From Chlorobiales bacterium Clorobi_01 (GTDB lineage: Bacteria; Bacteroidota; Chlorobiia; Chlorobiales; Chlorobiaceae), in NCBI GenBank assembly GCA_001602925.1, contig LUZT01000013.1, forward strand, positions 18,966 through 82,965: a stretch of 64,000 nt of DNA. Direction: 5' to 3'. The position numbers were made by a program, and so were the translations under genes. The stretch's first letter is position 1; every line of letters begins with the position of its first letter. Below, in pieces: positions 9,135-18,744 of this stretch. The notes beneath the pieces are model-generated. The model searched no databases. It was not told where the DNA came from and saw only the letters and a list, made by a program, of their open reading frames with translations.

Positions 9135-9330
9135 TCTTTGTTTGACTTTGATACATCTGCTTCCCCGAAAGAATCACCCCTGTTCTGTCGTCAAACTCTT
9201 TGATTTTCCGGCTTTTTGCGCTTCGGCTCGCTCCGGGTTTTCAGGCTGGAAAATCGTACATTACAAGCTGGTGTTGCATTGCAACTTTTTGCCGGTTTGT
9301 GTTTATTTGTCCAACGAAAAAACGGTTGCC

Positions 9331-9879
9331 ATGATGAAGAGAGTACATTTGATGCGGGCGCTGCTGATTGCTTTGGCGGCGGTGACAATGCTTTTTGGAA
9401 CGGCTCGCGCGGGTTGGGATCCGGCTGACGAGCATAATGCCGAGCGGACAATCGGGAAGTTCAGGAAAGCCGATCCATCTCTTGAGCGTTTCTTTTCAAG
9501 GGCTTATGGCTATGCGGTCTTTTCTGATATCTACAAGGGCGGGTTCATGATCGTCGGCGGCGGCCACGGCAAAGGGGTGGTTTTCGATCAGGGAAGGCCC
9601 ATCGGTCATTCGACCGTGACGATGCTCAATGTGGGGCCCCAGCTTGGCGGCCAATCATTTTCCGAGATCATTTTCTTCAAGGACCGGGCGGCGCTTGCTG
9701 ACTTCACCAAAGGCAATTACGAGTTGAGTGCCCAGTTTGCCGTTGTGGCCGTCAGGGCTGGCATGGCGACCAATACCGACTACTCGAACGGCGTGGCCGT
9801 TTTTGCCATGCCTAACGCGGGTTTGATGGGAGAACTCACCGTTGGCGGCCAGAAGTTCACTTTCGAGCAGTACCGGTGA
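9331..9879 (+). CDS. SYLF-domain (YSC84-like) lipid-binding exported protein
   Basis: 182-residue protein with a signal peptide (MRALLIALAAVTMLFGTARA, cleavage after ARA) and a SYLF/Ysc84 domain. Characteristic segments are GYAVFSDIYKGGFMIVGGGHGKGVVF, VGPQLGGQSFSEIIFF, and VAVFAMPNAGLMGELTVGGQKF. The domain binds membrane lipids in eukaryotes; bacterial members are periplasmic or outer-membrane associated and of unclear function. An in-frame reading continues upstream to 9142 but without family similarity, so the ATG at 9331 (or the adjacent one at 9334) is preferred. It precedes gatB by 45 bp. Confidence 0.85.
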   Translation: MMKRVHLMRALLIALAAVTMLFGTARAGWDPADEHNAERTIGKFRKADPSLERFFSRAYGYAVFSDIYKGGFMIVGGGHGKGVVFDQGRPIGHSTVTMLNVGPQLGGQSFSEIIFFKDRAALADFTKGNYELSAQFAVVAVRAGMATNTDYSNGVAVFAMPNAGLMGELTVGGQKFTFEQYR

Positions 9880-9924
9880 TTCGACCGGCATTCGACAAGG
9901 TTTTTATCACTATCTCATTTTCTG

Positions 9925-11352
9925 ATGAACTATGAAATTGTCGTGGGCCTTGAGGTCCACTGTCAGCTCAATACCGAAAGCAAGGCATTCTGCGGCTGCT
10001 CCGCCAAGTTCGGCAAATCGGCCAACACCAACGTCTGTCCGGTCTGCCTGGCGCTCCCCGGCGCGCTGCCGGTGCTGAATGCCCGTGTGGTGGAGGACGC
10101 CGTCAAGCTCGGCCTGGCCACCAACTGCACCATCGCCCGCCACTCGATTCTGGCACGCAAGAACTACTTCTATCCCGACCTTCCGAAGGGCTACCAGATT
10201 TCGCAGTACGAGGAGCCGATCTGCTCGGAGGGTATGATCCATATCGATCTCGAAGAGGGGGGCAAGGATGTTCGTCTGGTGAGGATTCACATCGAGGAGG
10301 ACGCGGGCAAATCGATCCACGACATCGGCGACGACACCTACATCGACGTGAACCGTTGCGGCGTGCCGCTGCTGGAGATCGTGAGCTACCCCGACATGCG
10401 CACGCCGAAGGAGGCCTCGGCCTACCTGCAGAAGCTGCGCCAGATCGTCAAGTACCTCGGTGTCTCCGACGGCAACATGGAGGAGGGCAGCCTGCGCTGC
10501 GACGCCAACGTCTCGGTCAGGCCGGTTGGCGCGACCGAGTACGGCACCCGCACGGAGATCAAGAACATGAACTCGTTCCGCAACGTCGAACGCGCCATCG
10601 AGTACGAAGCCAAGCGCCACATCGAGGTGATCGAGGGCGGCGGCACGATTGTGCAGGAGACGCGCCTGTGGGACGCCGACAAGCTCGAAACCCGTTCGAT
10701 GCGCGGCAAGGAGCATGCCCACGACTACCGCTACTTCCCCGATCCGGACCTCGTGCCGGTGCTGGTAGACGACGGCATGATGCACCGGATGCAGGAGGAG
10801 TTGCCGGAGTTCCCGGAAGATCGCGCGGCGCGTTTCGTTTCGGAGTTCGGCATTCCGGCCTACGATGCGGGCGTGCTGACCGTGGAGCGGGAGCTGGCCG
10901 ACTATTTCGAATCAACGCTCAAGGTGTCGGGCGACGCGAAGGCTTCGTCGAACTGGGTGATGGGCGAGGTGATGCGTACGCTGAAGGAGAAGTATCTCGA
11001 CATTCACGAATTCGCCATTTCGCCGGAGCGGCTCGGCGGCCTGATCAAACTCATCAACACGGGCGCGATCAGCAACACCATCGCCAAGCAGGTGTTCGAG
11101 ATCATGCAGCAGGACGATGCGACGGCGGAAGCGATTGTCGAGCGCGAGGGGCTGGCGCAGGTTTCGGACACGGGAGCCATCGAGGCGGCCATCAGGGAGA
11201 TTCTCGACGCGAACCAGAAGCAGCTCGAACAGTACCGCAGCGGCAAAACGCAGCTTTTTGGTTTCTTCGTCGGTCAGTGTATGCAGAAGATGAAGGGCAA
11301 GGCGAACCCGAAGGTGGTCAACGATATTCTGAAGTCGATGCTCGACGCCTGA
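9925..11352 (+). CDS. gatB: Asp-tRNA(Asn)/Glu-tRNA(Gln) amidotransferase subunit B
   Basis: 475-residue GatB, the kinase/transamidation subunit of GatCAB that converts misacylated Glu-tRNA(Gln) and Asp-tRNA(Asn) to the amide forms. Seen: [14 protein letters not shown], the zinc-site cysteines in FCGCS and [28 protein letters not shown], and the C-terminal YqeY-like helical domain with [10 protein letters not shown] and [14 protein letters not shown]. gatA and gatC are not in the window. It converges on xseB with only 14 bp between the stop codons. Confidence 0.97.
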   Translation: MNYEIVVGLEVHCQLNTESKAFCGCSAKFGKSANTNVCPVCLALPGALPVLNARVVEDAVKLGLATNCTIARHSILARKNYFYPDLPKGYQISQYEEPICSEGMIHIDLEEGGKDVRLVRIHIEEDAGKSIHDIGDDTYIDVNRCGVPLLEIVSYPDMRTPKEASAYLQKLRQIVKYLGVSDGNMEEGSLRCDANVSVRPVGATEYGTRTEIKNMNSFRNVERAIEYEAKRHIEVIEGGGTIVQETRLWDADKLETRSMRGKEHAHDYRYFPDPDLVPVLVDDGMMHRMQEELPEFPEDRAARFVSEFGIPAYDAGVLTVERELADYFESTLKVSGDAKASSNWVMGEVMRTLKEKYLDIHEFAISPERLGGLIKLINTGAISNTIAKQVFEIMQQDDATAEAIVEREGLAQVSDTGAIEAAIREILDANQKQLEQYRSGKTQLFGFFVGQCMQKMKGKANPKVVNDILKSMLDA

Positions 11353-11366
11353 GCAGGGTAGACCCG

Positions 11367-11654
11367 TCAGCTCTCCGTGCCGAACAGATCGTTCATGCGG
11401 GGACTTTCGGGAGCGCTTTCAGGTTTGGCGGGCCGGGCGGCCTCGGCGGGGTTGATCGTTTCAAGCTTCTTGCGGGTCTCCAGCAAGCGCTTGCGGCACT
11501 CCTCGGCGACCGACATTCCCTCCTCGTAAAGCGCGATGGAGTTTTCAAGCCCGGTGTCCGGGTTTTCGATGTTCCGGGTGACCTCTTCGAGGCGCTGGAT
11601 CAGCTCTTCGATGGTCGGGGCGGCACTCTTGCGGGATTTGCTTGAAGCGGGCAT
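11367..11654 (-). CDS. xseB: Exodeoxyribonuclease VII small subunit
   Basis: 95-residue XseB, partner of XseA in the exonuclease VII complex that degrades single-stranded DNA. The core [20 protein letters not shown] and [19 protein letters not shown] helices are typical, followed by a Pro/Ala-rich tail. I placed the start at the ATG complementary to 11652-11654, giving the usual length; the open frame runs further upstream only as an antisense shadow of obgE. It is divergent from obgE (69 bp between starts) and converges on gatB. xseA is not in the window. Confidence 0.92.
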   Translation of the reverse strand: MPASSKSRKSAAPTIEELIQRLEEVTRNIENPDTGLENSIALYEEGMSVAEECRKRLLETRKKLETINPAEAARPAKPESAPESPRMNDLFGTES

Positions 11655-11723
11655 CGGTCGGTCTGGTTTAAAATTGAGAGTAACATAGGTAACGATAGCG
11701 ATTATTACAAAAAGGACGGAAGC

Positions 11724-12731
11724 GTGAAGTTTGTCGATAGTGCGAAAATCTCGGTGAAGGCTGGCGACGGCGGCCGGGGTTGCGTGAGTTTCAGAAGAGA
11801 GAAGTTCGTGCCCAAGGGCGGGCCTGATGGCGGTGACGGCGGCCGTGGGGGCCACGTCTATCTGCGCGCCAACAAGCAGCTTGCCACCCTGCTCGATTTC
11901 AAGTACCGCAAATCCTACATCGCCGACCGCGGCGGGCACGGGCTTGGCGCGCGCAAGAGCGGCAAGGATGGCAAGGATGTCATCATTGGCGTGCCGTGCG
12001 GCACGGTGGTGCGTAACGTCGAGACCGGCGAGGTGATGTGCGACATGGTCGAGGACGGACAGGAGATGATGATCGCCAAGGGTGGACGCGGTGGCTGGGG
12101 CAACCAGCACTTCGCCACGGCAACCCGGCAGGCTCCGCGATTCGCCCAGCCCGGCGAGCCGGGCGAGGAGTACGAACTCGAAATGGAGCTGAAGCTGATG
12201 GCCGACGTCGGCCTCGTTGGTTTTCCCAACGCAGGCAAATCGACCCTGATTTCGGTGCTCAGCGCGGCGCGGCCAAAAATCGCCGACTACCCGTTCACGA
12301 CGCTGGTGCCGAATCTCGGCATTGTGCGCTATGAGGACTACAAATCCTTCGTCATGGCCGACATTCCGGGCATCATCGAAGGGGCGGCGGAAGGGCGCGG
12401 CCTGGGCATCCAGTTCCTGCGCCACATCGAGCGCACCAAGACGCTGCTCATCATGGTTCCCTCCAATACGGAGGATATTGCCGCCGAGTACGCCACGCTC
12501 CTGAAGGAGCTGGAGAAGTTCGACCCGTCGCTGCTCTCCAAGCCAAGACTCGCGGTGATCACCAAGATGGATATTGCGCCTGAGGATTTTGCCATGCCGG
12601 AGCTTGAAAAAGGGGTCAAGGTTCTCGCCATATCGAGTGTGGCGGGACAGGGACTCAAGGCGCTCAAGGATGAGCTGTGGCGGCAGGTCTCTCTCCAGAA
12701 CCAGTCACCTTCTGAACATGCCGGCAACTGA
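11724..12731 (+). CDS. obgE: Obg family GTPase
   Basis: 335-residue Obg/CgtA GTPase involved in late 50S ribosome assembly and stress responses. The glycine-rich Obg domain (about 1-158) carries [19 protein letters not shown] and repeated GG-rich turns. The G domain has G1 GFPNAGKST, the switch region [12 protein letters not shown]3 DIPGIIEGA and G4 TKMD. No C-terminal OCT extension is present. The reading overlaps the next gene (ArgA-like) by 14 bp, indicating translational coupling. Confidence 0.96.
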   Translation: MKFVDSAKISVKAGDGGRGCVSFRREKFVPKGGPDGGDGGRGGHVYLRANKQLATLLDFKYRKSYIADRGGHGLGARKSGKDGKDVIIGVPCGTVVRNVETGEVMCDMVEDGQEMMIAKGGRGGWGNQHFATATRQAPRFAQPGEPGEEYELEMELKLMADVGLVGFPNAGKSTLISVLSAARPKIADYPFTTLVPNLGIVRYEDYKSFVMADIPGIIEGAAEGRGLGIQFLRHIERTKTLLIMVPSNTEDIAAEYATLLKELEKFDPSLLSKPRLAVITKMDIAPEDFAMPELEKGVKVLAISSVAGQGLKALKDELWRQVSLQNQSPSEHAGN

Positions 12732-13185
12732 TACCTGCGTCAGAAATGCGCGTCTTGCCGACGCTTCGGCCATTTCACGAATCACCGAGGGCTATGCGGG
12801 CGAGGGGATCATGCTCAAGCGCCCGGTCGAGAATATTATCGAGCATATCCGTGATTTTTTCGTGGCCGACTACAAAGGGCAAGTTATCGGATGCTGCGCC
12901 ATCGCGTTTTACACGGTGAAACTTGCTGAAATCCGCTCGCTCGCCGTGCTCGAAGAGTTTCGAAGCAAGGGAATCGGGCGTCTTCTGGTAGAAAAGGCAG
13001 AGGCTGTGCTGAGCGAAGAGGGAGTCAAAGAGGTATTCGTACTGACCCTGAATCCCGGATTTTTCAAGAGAATGGGGTACAAAGAGATCGAAAAGGAGTA
13101 TTTTCCCCAGAAAATCTGGCGTGATTGCACCAATTGCCCGAAACTCATGGCATGTGACGAAATCGCCATGGTCAAAACGTTATAA
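12718..13185 (+). CDS. GNAT N-acetyltransferase, short ArgA type
   Basis: 155-residue GNAT domain. It matches the stand-alone N-acetylglutamate synthase-like group: [14 protein letters not shown] at the N-terminus, [22 protein letters not shown] with the acetyl-CoA loop (RSKGIGR), [11 protein letters not shown], and the group-specific end [16 protein letters not shown] with its Cys pair. The likely reaction is acetylation of glutamate at the first step of arginine synthesis. The ATG at 12718 lies inside obgE; the gene overlaps it by 14 bp. There is no kinase-like domain as in long ArgA. Assignment to ArgA is good but not certain. Confidence 0.75.
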   Translation: MPATDTCVRNARLADASAISRITEGYAGEGIMLKRPVENIIEHIRDFFVADYKGQVIGCCAIAFYTVKLAEIRSLAVLEEFRSKGIGRLLVEKAEAVLSEEGVKEVFVLTLNPGFFKRMGYKEIEKEYFPQKIWRDCTNCPKLMACDEIAMVKTL

Positions 13186-13244
13186 GGGGCCAATCAGGCC
13201 CAGCCAGCTCTAATCCAGTCATAACCTTTAACCGGCCAGTACCA

Positions 13245-13511
13245 GTGATCGTCCAGGAAGTGATTATCAGAAACAGCGCGGGTCTGCACACCCGGCCAGC
13301 GGCGGCGGTCGTCAAGCTCGCCTCCAGATTCAAGTCGGACTTTTTCATCGAGATGGATGGCTCGGAAATCAACGCCAAGTCGATCATCGGCGTCATGAGC
13401 CTGGCCGCGCCCAAAGGGTCGCGCATGGTGCTCAAACTGGAGGGCGAGGACGAAGCAGAAGCGGCCAGGCATCTCATCGAATTTTTCGAACAGGGGTTCG
13501 GCGAAGCGTAG
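13245..13511 (+). CDS. HPr-family phosphocarrier protein
   Basis: 88-residue HPr protein. The active-site histidine is in NSAGLHTRPAA (His15), and the regulatory serine region is AKSIIGVMSLAA (Ser46 position present), so both phosphorylation sites known from Gram-positive HPr are conserved. The start is GTG. No Enzyme I or EII gene is in the window, so a role in sugar uptake cannot be supported here; a regulatory role through an HPr kinase is possible. It lies 33 bp upstream of the polysaccharide operon on the same strand. Confidence 0.9.
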   Translation: MIVQEVIIRNSAGLHTRPAAAVVKLASRFKSDFFIEMDGSEINAKSIIGVMSLAAPKGSRMVLKLEGEDEAEAARHLIEFFEQGFGEA

Positions 13512-13544
13512 CATCAAAGCCAAACCAAACCGGAATCTGATCCC

Positions 13545-14687
13545 TTGACGCCCTTGCAGATAGCGTTGCTCAGTCCGTTTCCGCCGGTCAAGGGTGGAAT
13601 CGCCCGATTCAGCGATGAGTTGCGCCGGGCCTTCGAAGCGGCGGGATGCGAGGTGGTGCCGGTGCCTTTCCGGCGGCTGTATCCGCGATGGCTCATGAAA
13701 GGTCGCACGGCGACAGAGCCTGGAGAATCTGACATGCCAGCTTCACCATTCACCTTCGATCTCATGAATCCGCTGAGCTGGCTCTCTTCAGCTCGAAAGC
13801 TTCGCAATACCAAACCAGATGTGCTGCTTATCGCTTACTGGAGCGGCGTTCTCGCCCCGCTCTGCGCGCTCATGCGCCGGGCAAGTGGACTGCCCACCTT
13901 CGTGCTGCTCCACAACTTCACCTCTCATGAACCCATTTCGGGAGAATCGATGCTGAAGCGCTTGCTTGTCTCGTCGTCCGACGGATTCATTACCCTCTCC
14001 CAAACGGTCGAGTCGGAGCTGCGGGCGTTTGCTCCGGCGGCGAAAACGCTACGCCTGTTCCATCCGCTCTACGAACGGCAGACCCCCGCGCCATCAAAAG
14101 CCGACGCACGGCGTTCGATCGGATTGCCGGAGGATGCGCCTGTGCTGCTCTTTTTCGGCTACGTTCGGGAATACAAGGGCCTTGACACCTTGTTCGAAGC
14201 GATGGCGCTCGTGCTTCAACGCGAGTCGTCGGCGCGGCTTGTCGTGGCCGGGGAGTTCATTCTCGGCTCGTCGCGTTTTCGGGAAGAGGCCCGACGGCTC
14301 GGTATCGATGGCGCGGTCGAATTCCGCGAAGGGTACGTGCCCGCCGATGAGGTCGCCACGCTGATGGCCGCCGCCGATGCGGTGGTGCTGCCCTACCGCT
14401 CGGCCACTCAATCGGGCATCGTGCCACTCGCGCTCGGCCACGGCGTGCCGGTGATCGCCTGCGACACCGGTGGCCTCGGCGATCAGGTCGAGCACGGATG
14501 TACTGGCTGGCTCGTCCGCGAGGAGGGCGCCGAGGCACTGGCTGACGGGATTCTCGGCTTTTTCCGCCAGCGCGAGCGCCTGCCGCTGAAGGCGGGCATC
14601 GACGACTTCCGCCGCCGCAATTCGTGGCGCGAATTCGCTTCGCAAGCTGCAGCTTTTCTGAAAACGTGCAGCCGGAGATCGGCATGA
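13545..14687 (+). CDS. Glycosyltransferase, GT-B fold, family 4 type
   Basis: 380-residue GT4-type glycosyltransferase acting at the cytoplasmic face of the membrane. The N-terminal domain starts LLSPFPPVKGGIARF; the C-terminal nucleotide-sugar domain shows LLFFGYVREYKGLDTLFEA, VEFREGYVPADEV, DAVVLPYRSATQSGIVPLALGHGVPV and a CDTGGLGD loop. The start is a TTG at 13545, since no ATG lies in a sensible place. It is the first gene of a run of seven co-directional genes with 4-bp overlaps. Donor and acceptor sugars cannot be inferred. Confidence 0.85.
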   Translation: MTPLQIALLSPFPPVKGGIARFSDELRRAFEAAGCEVVPVPFRRLYPRWLMKGRTATEPGESDMPASPFTFDLMNPLSWLSSARKLRNTKPDVLLIAYWSGVLAPLCALMRRASGLPTFVLLHNFTSHEPISGESMLKRLLVSSSDGFITLSQTVESELRAFAPAAKTLRLFHPLYERQTPAPSKADARRSIGLPEDAPVLLFFGYVREYKGLDTLFEAMALVLQRESSARLVVAGEFILGSSRFREEARRLGIDGAVEFREGYVPADEVATLMAAADAVVLPYRSATQSGIVPLALGHGVPVIACDTGGLGDQVEHGCTGWLVREEGAEALADGILGFFRQRERLPLKAGIDDFRRRNSWREFASQAAAFLKTCSRRSA

Positions 14688-15541
14688 ATGGCGGAAAAAC
14701 AGCGGTCATCGTGCTGGGCTGGAACGGTGCGGCCGATACCCTCGCCTGCCTCGCCTCACTCGCGAAGGTGCGGCAGCCAGAGTTTACCGTCATTCTGGCG
14801 GACAACGGTTCTACCGATGGCACGGTGGGCCTCGTCCGCCAGGCGTTTCCGGAGGTCGAGATTCTCGAGCTTGGGCGCAACCTCGGCTTCGCAGCTGGCA
14901 ACAATGCGGCATTCCGTTCGCTGCGCGGTCGCGGCTTTGACAACGTGGTGTTCCTGAACAACGACACCGTCGTCGATCCCGGTTTTCTTCAGCCTCTGCT
15001 CGACGAACTGCAAAAGCCGTGGGTGGGCATCGCCGCGCCGAAAATTCTCTACATGGACGATCCGGGGCGCATCTGGTACGCGGGCGGCGTGCTCGAATCA
15101 GCGACCGGCCTGATCGAACACACCGGCATTCGCCAGCCTGACGGGCCGCGCTTCGATACGCCGGAGCCGGTCTGGTACGCCACCGGGTGCTGCCTCGGGA
15201 TGCGGTCTCGCGATTTCGATGCGGCAGGCGGTTTCGACGAGCGTTTCCGCATGTATGGCGAGGACGTCGATCTGTCGATCAAGGTGCGCAAGCGAGGCCT
15301 CATCGTCATGTATCAGCCCGCGTCGCGTATCTGGCATCGTGTTTCGGCTTCCTCCGGCGGTGAGATGAACCTCGGCAAGCAGCTCCGTAAAAGCGGTGCG
15401 GCGATGACGCTCTTCGCCAAGCACGGCATGATCGGCGGCCTCGTGCTCTATCCGCTGCTTCTGCCCTTTCGCGCGCTGCTCGGTCTGCTGCGCTTCCAGT
15501 TTTTCAGGCGGACGTCATCGCAAGAGCGGGAAGAGGCATGA
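14684..15541 (+). CDS. Glycosyltransferase family 2 (rhamnosyltransferase-like)
   Basis: 285-residue GT-A glycosyltransferase. Seen: VIVLGWNGAADTLACL at the N-terminus, ADNGSTDGT, NLGFAAGNNAAF, and NNDT as the metal-binding DXD-type motif; then GGFDERFRMYGEDVDLSIKVRKRG. These are typical of the WbbL/rhamnosyltransferase subgroup. The C-terminus has a hydrophobic stretch that may associate with the membrane. The ATG overlaps the previous stop (ATGA) and a GGAG lies at 14673. Confidence 0.87.
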   Translation: MNGGKTAVIVLGWNGAADTLACLASLAKVRQPEFTVILADNGSTDGTVGLVRQAFPEVEILELGRNLGFAAGNNAAFRSLRGRGFDNVVFLNNDTVVDPGFLQPLLDELQKPWVGIAAPKILYMDDPGRIWYAGGVLESATGLIEHTGIRQPDGPRFDTPEPVWYATGCCLGMRSRDFDAAGGFDERFRMYGEDVDLSIKVRKRGLIVMYQPASRIWHRVSASSGGEMNLGKQLRKSGAAMTLFAKHGMIGGLVLYPLLLPFRALLGLLRFQFFRRTSSQEREEA

Positions 15542-16119
15542 CGCGCGGCCAGGAGTTTCGGACGGTCGTTGATGGCGCTTGGAGCGCTGAGCCGGCCCAC
15601 CGGATGCGGTGGGAGAAGAGTTTGGCGTTCGTCGCGGCGTCCGAAGCAATCGCGCTTCCGGCGCAGGCGGGACTCGACATCGGCGACCGCACGCCCGCAA
15701 CCGCCATGCTCGAAGCGCACTTCGGCTGCCGCTTCGACACGACCTCGGTCGATCTCGACACCGAGCCACTCAACGTGGCCACTCGCTATCCGGTGGTGAC
15801 GGCATTCGAGGTGATCGAACACCTCTATAACCCGCTCCACCTCCTGCTCCAGATTCGCGCCGCGCTCGATCCCGCCCCGTCGTCGCGCCTGTTTCTCTCG
15901 ACTCCAGCGTGGAAGCCGGGTTTTCTGCAAAGTCCCGATCACTTCCACGAAATGCCGAAGCGCTCGCTCGCCGCGCTTCTGTCACGCACTGGCTTTGAGG
16001 TAGTGCGCAGCGCGGAGTTTGGCATCCGTTCGCCGCTCTTCTGCCTGCGCGGCGTCCGTCCCCTTCTGCGGTGCATTTTCGAAAAAATCAGGATTTACGA
16101 GCTTGCGGCACGGCGCTGA
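15538..16119 (+). CDS. SAM-dependent methyltransferase-like protein
   Basis: 193-residue class I methyltransferase-like protein (Methyltransf_23 type). The region after motif I is recognisable: TTSVDLDTEPLN, VVTAFEVIEHLYNPLHLL and a LFLSTPAW segment with a following DHFHEM. The glycine-rich motif I is degenerate, LDIGDRTPA instead of a G-x-G-x-G loop, so SAM binding may be altered. Position inside the glycosyltransferase operon suggests sugar modification of the polysaccharide. It overlaps its neighbours (ATGA at 15538). Confidence 0.7.
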   Translation: MTRGQEFRTVVDGAWSAEPAHRMRWEKSLAFVAASEAIALPAQAGLDIGDRTPATAMLEAHFGCRFDTTSVDLDTEPLNVATRYPVVTAFEVIEHLYNPLHLLLQIRAALDPAPSSRLFLSTPAWKPGFLQSPDHFHEMPKRSLAALLSRTGFEVVRSAEFGIRSPLFCLRGVRPLLRCIFEKIRIYELAARR

Positions 16120-17251
16120 GCACATCGATCTCATCTGGTTCTCCGAAATCCAGTGGGACTTTCTCTCCACCCGGAAGCAACGCTTGCTCAACCGCTTTCC
16201 GGAACAGTGGCGCATCCTCTTTGTCGAGCCGTTCGCCGTTGGCCGCCGGAACCACTGGCTTCCCGCGAAGCGCGGGCGCGTGATGGTGGTGACCGTGCCG
16301 TTCCTCAAGAACATTCCGTCGGGTGAGCCGCAGCTTTTCAACAACGCGCTTATCCGCTGGCTTGTCACGCTTGCTGGCCGGATGCTCGCCGCATTCTGGT
16401 GCCAGGTGCTCGGCTTTTCGTCCTCTGAGCGGCTCATCGGGCTGAGCAACATCTACTGGGGCGGGGTGGTCGCCTCGATGCCGTGCCGGGTGCGTTTTTA
16501 CGATGCCAACGACGATCACCCCGGTTTCACGCCCGGCCAGCCGTGGCTACGCGAATCCATGCGTCGCTTTGTCGAAAAGGCCGACCTGATTTTTTACGTG
16601 AGCAATCCGTTGCTCGACAAGCTCAGTCCACGACCGGAGCAGCGCTGCGTCGAACTCGGCAACGGCGTCGAGTTCGACCACTTCGCCGCGCCGCGTCCCG
16701 AAACGCCGGAAAAGCTTCGCTCGCTACCGGGGCCGATACTCGGCTACGCTGGCGCGATGGACTGGATCGATGCCGATCTCGTCGCCTCGGTCGCCCGCGC
16801 TTGGCCGGAGTACAGCGTCGTTCTCGTTGGCCCGGCATATGCGCATGACTGGGCGGATAGGCACGTTGAGTTGTTGTCCCTGCCGAATGTTCACTGGGTC
16901 GGCAAGGTTGGCTACGACGAGCTTCCGGCGTGGGTGCAGCGCTTCGATCTGGCGCTGATGCCGCTCGAACGGAGTCCACTGAAGCGAGCTTCCAATCCGA
17001 ACAAGCTCTACGAATACGCGGCGGCGGGAGTGCCGATTCTTGCCATCGACTATTGCGATGCTGTCCGCAAGGCGAGCGGCGTGGCCCATGTTGCCTCGAC
17101 GCCCGAGGAGTTCGTGCGGCTCGTGACGCAGGCGCTGGCCGACGGGCGAAAAGCGGCGCGGCAGGCATTCGCCAGAGCGCACAGCTGGGAGGCGCTTGCC
17201 AAAACGATGGTGAACGAGTTGCGTGACGCCATGCAACGGAGGCTCTCGTGA
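16103..17251 (+). CDS. Glycosyltransferase, TuaH-like
   Basis: Glycosyltransferase of about 382 residues. The N-terminal IDLIWFSEIQWDFLSTRKQ and LFVEPF segments resemble the TuaH group (teichuronic acid glycosyltransferase of Bacillus). The C-terminal part has GYAGAMDWIDADLV, VHWVGKVGYDELPAWVQRFDLALMP and SNPNKLYEYAAAGVPI, the donor-binding Glu region. I chose the TTG at 16103, with AGGA about 10 bp upstream; upstream of it the frame is only a shadow of the methyltransferase. It overlaps the methyltransferase by 17 bp. Confidence 0.8.
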   Translation: MRHGAEHIDLIWFSEIQWDFLSTRKQRLLNRFPEQWRILFVEPFAVGRRNHWLPAKRGRVMVVTVPFLKNIPSGEPQLFNNALIRWLVTLAGRMLAAFWCQVLGFSSSERLIGLSNIYWGGVVASMPCRVRFYDANDDHPGFTPGQPWLRESMRRFVEKADLIFYVSNPLLDKLSPRPEQRCVELGNGVEFDHFAAPRPETPEKLRSLPGPILGYAGAMDWIDADLVASVARAWPEYSVVLVGPAYAHDWADRHVELLSLPNVHWVGKVGYDELPAWVQRFDLALMPLERSPLKRASNPNKLYEYAAAGVPILAIDYCDAVRKASGVAHVASTPEEFVRLVTQALADGRKAARQAFARAHSWEALAKTMVNELRDAMQRRLS

Positions 17252-18744
17252 AACGGGAAGTGACCATCGCCAGGGAGGGAAGTATCGCGATGGCAGGATT
17301 CGCGTTCGGCCAGCTCTTCCGCTTTGGCTACAACCTCGCGGCGGCAAGGTTGCTTGGCGCGGAGGCTCTCGGCACCTACGCGCTTGTGGTCGCCGTGATG
17401 CAGGTGGGCGAAGTGGTGGCTGTAGGCGGCCTTGATGCAGGCTTGCTGCGCTTCGTCAGCCAGCGGGAGGGCGAGGAGCGCAAGAGCGTCATCGCATCGG
17501 CCATGAAGCGTTCGGTGCTTGCGTCGATGCTTGTCGGTGCGTTGGTGCTGCTCTTTTCGGGGCATGTCGCAGGGCTGTTGCACGGAGGCTGGCTTATGCA
17601 GCTGGCGCTGTGCAGCGCGGCGGCGGCATTGCCGTTGTCAGTGATGACGATCATGGCAGGGGTTACCATGCAGGCGCATCACAACCTTTTGCCCAAGGTG
17701 CTGGCCACGCAGGTGATTCAGCCAGTGCTGCTGGTGCTCACGATGGTTGTCGCCCGTTATGCTTCGGGCGTCAGCGCGGCGCTGGCCTTGCCGTTTCTTC
17801 TTGCGCCGCTGGCGGCACTCGTCTGGATTCTGCCGGGTTTCAGGCAAGTGACTGGTATCGGCCTGAGCGACGTGCGCCGCGCCTACGGCAACCGGGAGCT
17901 GTGGCAGTTCTCCCTGCCGCTGCTTGCCGTGGCACTTTTCTCGATCCTGTCACACTGGATCGACGTGGTGATGCTCGGTTTTCTGACCGACGTGCGCACG
18001 GTTGGCCTCTACCAGCCCGCCGCACGCACGGCCGGGCTACTGCGCTCTGTACTGCTTGCATTTTCCGGGATCGCCGCCCCCATAATCGCCGGATACCATG
18101 GGCGGCAGGAAAATGCGGGCATTCGGGAGACCTACGAGACAGTAAACCGCTGGATTGTGATGCTCGTCATGGTGCCGTTCCTGATGCTCGTGCTTTTTCC
18201 TGACGAGGTGCTCTCCGTGTTTGGCAAGGGCTTCGATGCGGGATCGACAGCGCTGGTGCTTCTGGCTGTCACGTCGCTTCTGTATGCCTCGTTTGGTCTC
18301 GGCAACACGGTGCTTGCCATGAGCGGCGGGGAGCGGCTGAGCATGATGAATCAGGCTGGGGCGCTTTTGCTTCAGGCTCTCCTGCACTGGCTCCTGATCC
18401 CTCGATTCGGATTGAACGGGGCGGCCTTCTCGACGCTCGCCGTCATGGCGTTGCTGACCATCGTGCGAATGGCTGAATTGCGCTCTCAGCTGGGCATTCC
18501 GGCACTTTCGGGCAAACTCTGGAAGCCACTCGCGGCGGGTATCGCCGCAGGGGCAATCATGCTTGCAATCAGGTACGGGGCCCCGTCGCTACCGCCGCTC
18601 ATGCTGCTTGCCGTGGCAGGCGCAGCGGGAGGTTTCGTGTATGTACTGCTGATCCGGGCGCTCCGGTTGGAACAGGAGGAGATGGAAGTTATTTTGAAGT
18701 TTATGCCTTTTCTGAAACGTCAAAGAACGAACGCTGCGCCGTGA
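17248..18744 (+). CDS. Polysaccharide flippase (Wzx/MATE-like)
   Basis: 498-residue integral membrane protein with about 12-14 hydrophobic segments, of the oligosaccharide flippase superfamily. It starts GTG with REGSIAMAGFAFGQLFRFGYNLAAARLLGAEALGTYAL, typical of the first helices of Wzx proteins. It would move lipid-linked oligosaccharide across the inner membrane for assembly outside. It overlaps the previous gene by 4 bp (GTGA). No polymerase or chain-length gene is seen next to it. Confidence 0.88.
   Translation: MKREVTIAREGSIAMAGFAFGQLFRFGYNLAAARLLGAEALGTYALVVAVMQVGEVVAVGGLDAGLLRFVSQREGEERKSVIASAMKRSVLASMLVGALVLLFSGHVAGLLHGGWLMQLALCSAAAALPLSVMTIMAGVTMQAHHNLLPKVLATQVIQPVLLVLTMVVARYASGVSAALALPFLLAPLAALVWILPGFRQVTGIGLSDVRRAYGNRELWQFSLPLLAVALFSILSHWIDVVMLGFLTDVRTVGLYQPAARTAGLLRSVLLAFSGIAAPIIAGYHGRQENAGIRETYETVNRWIVMLVMVPFLMLVLFPDEVLSVFGKGFDAGSTALVLLAVTSLLYASFGLGNTVLAMSGGERLSMMNQAGALLLQALLHWLLIPRFGLNGAAFSTLAVMALLTIVRMAELRSQLGIPALSGKLWKPLAAGIAAGAIMLAIRYGAPSLPPLMLLAVAGAAGGFVYVLLIRALRLEQEEMEVILKFMPFLKRQRTNAAP

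Noticed and set aside
9202..9255. Inverted repeat GATTTTCC/GGAAAATC upstream of the SYLF gene
   Set aside because: Loop of 38 bases and AT-rich arms; not convincing as terminator or operator.
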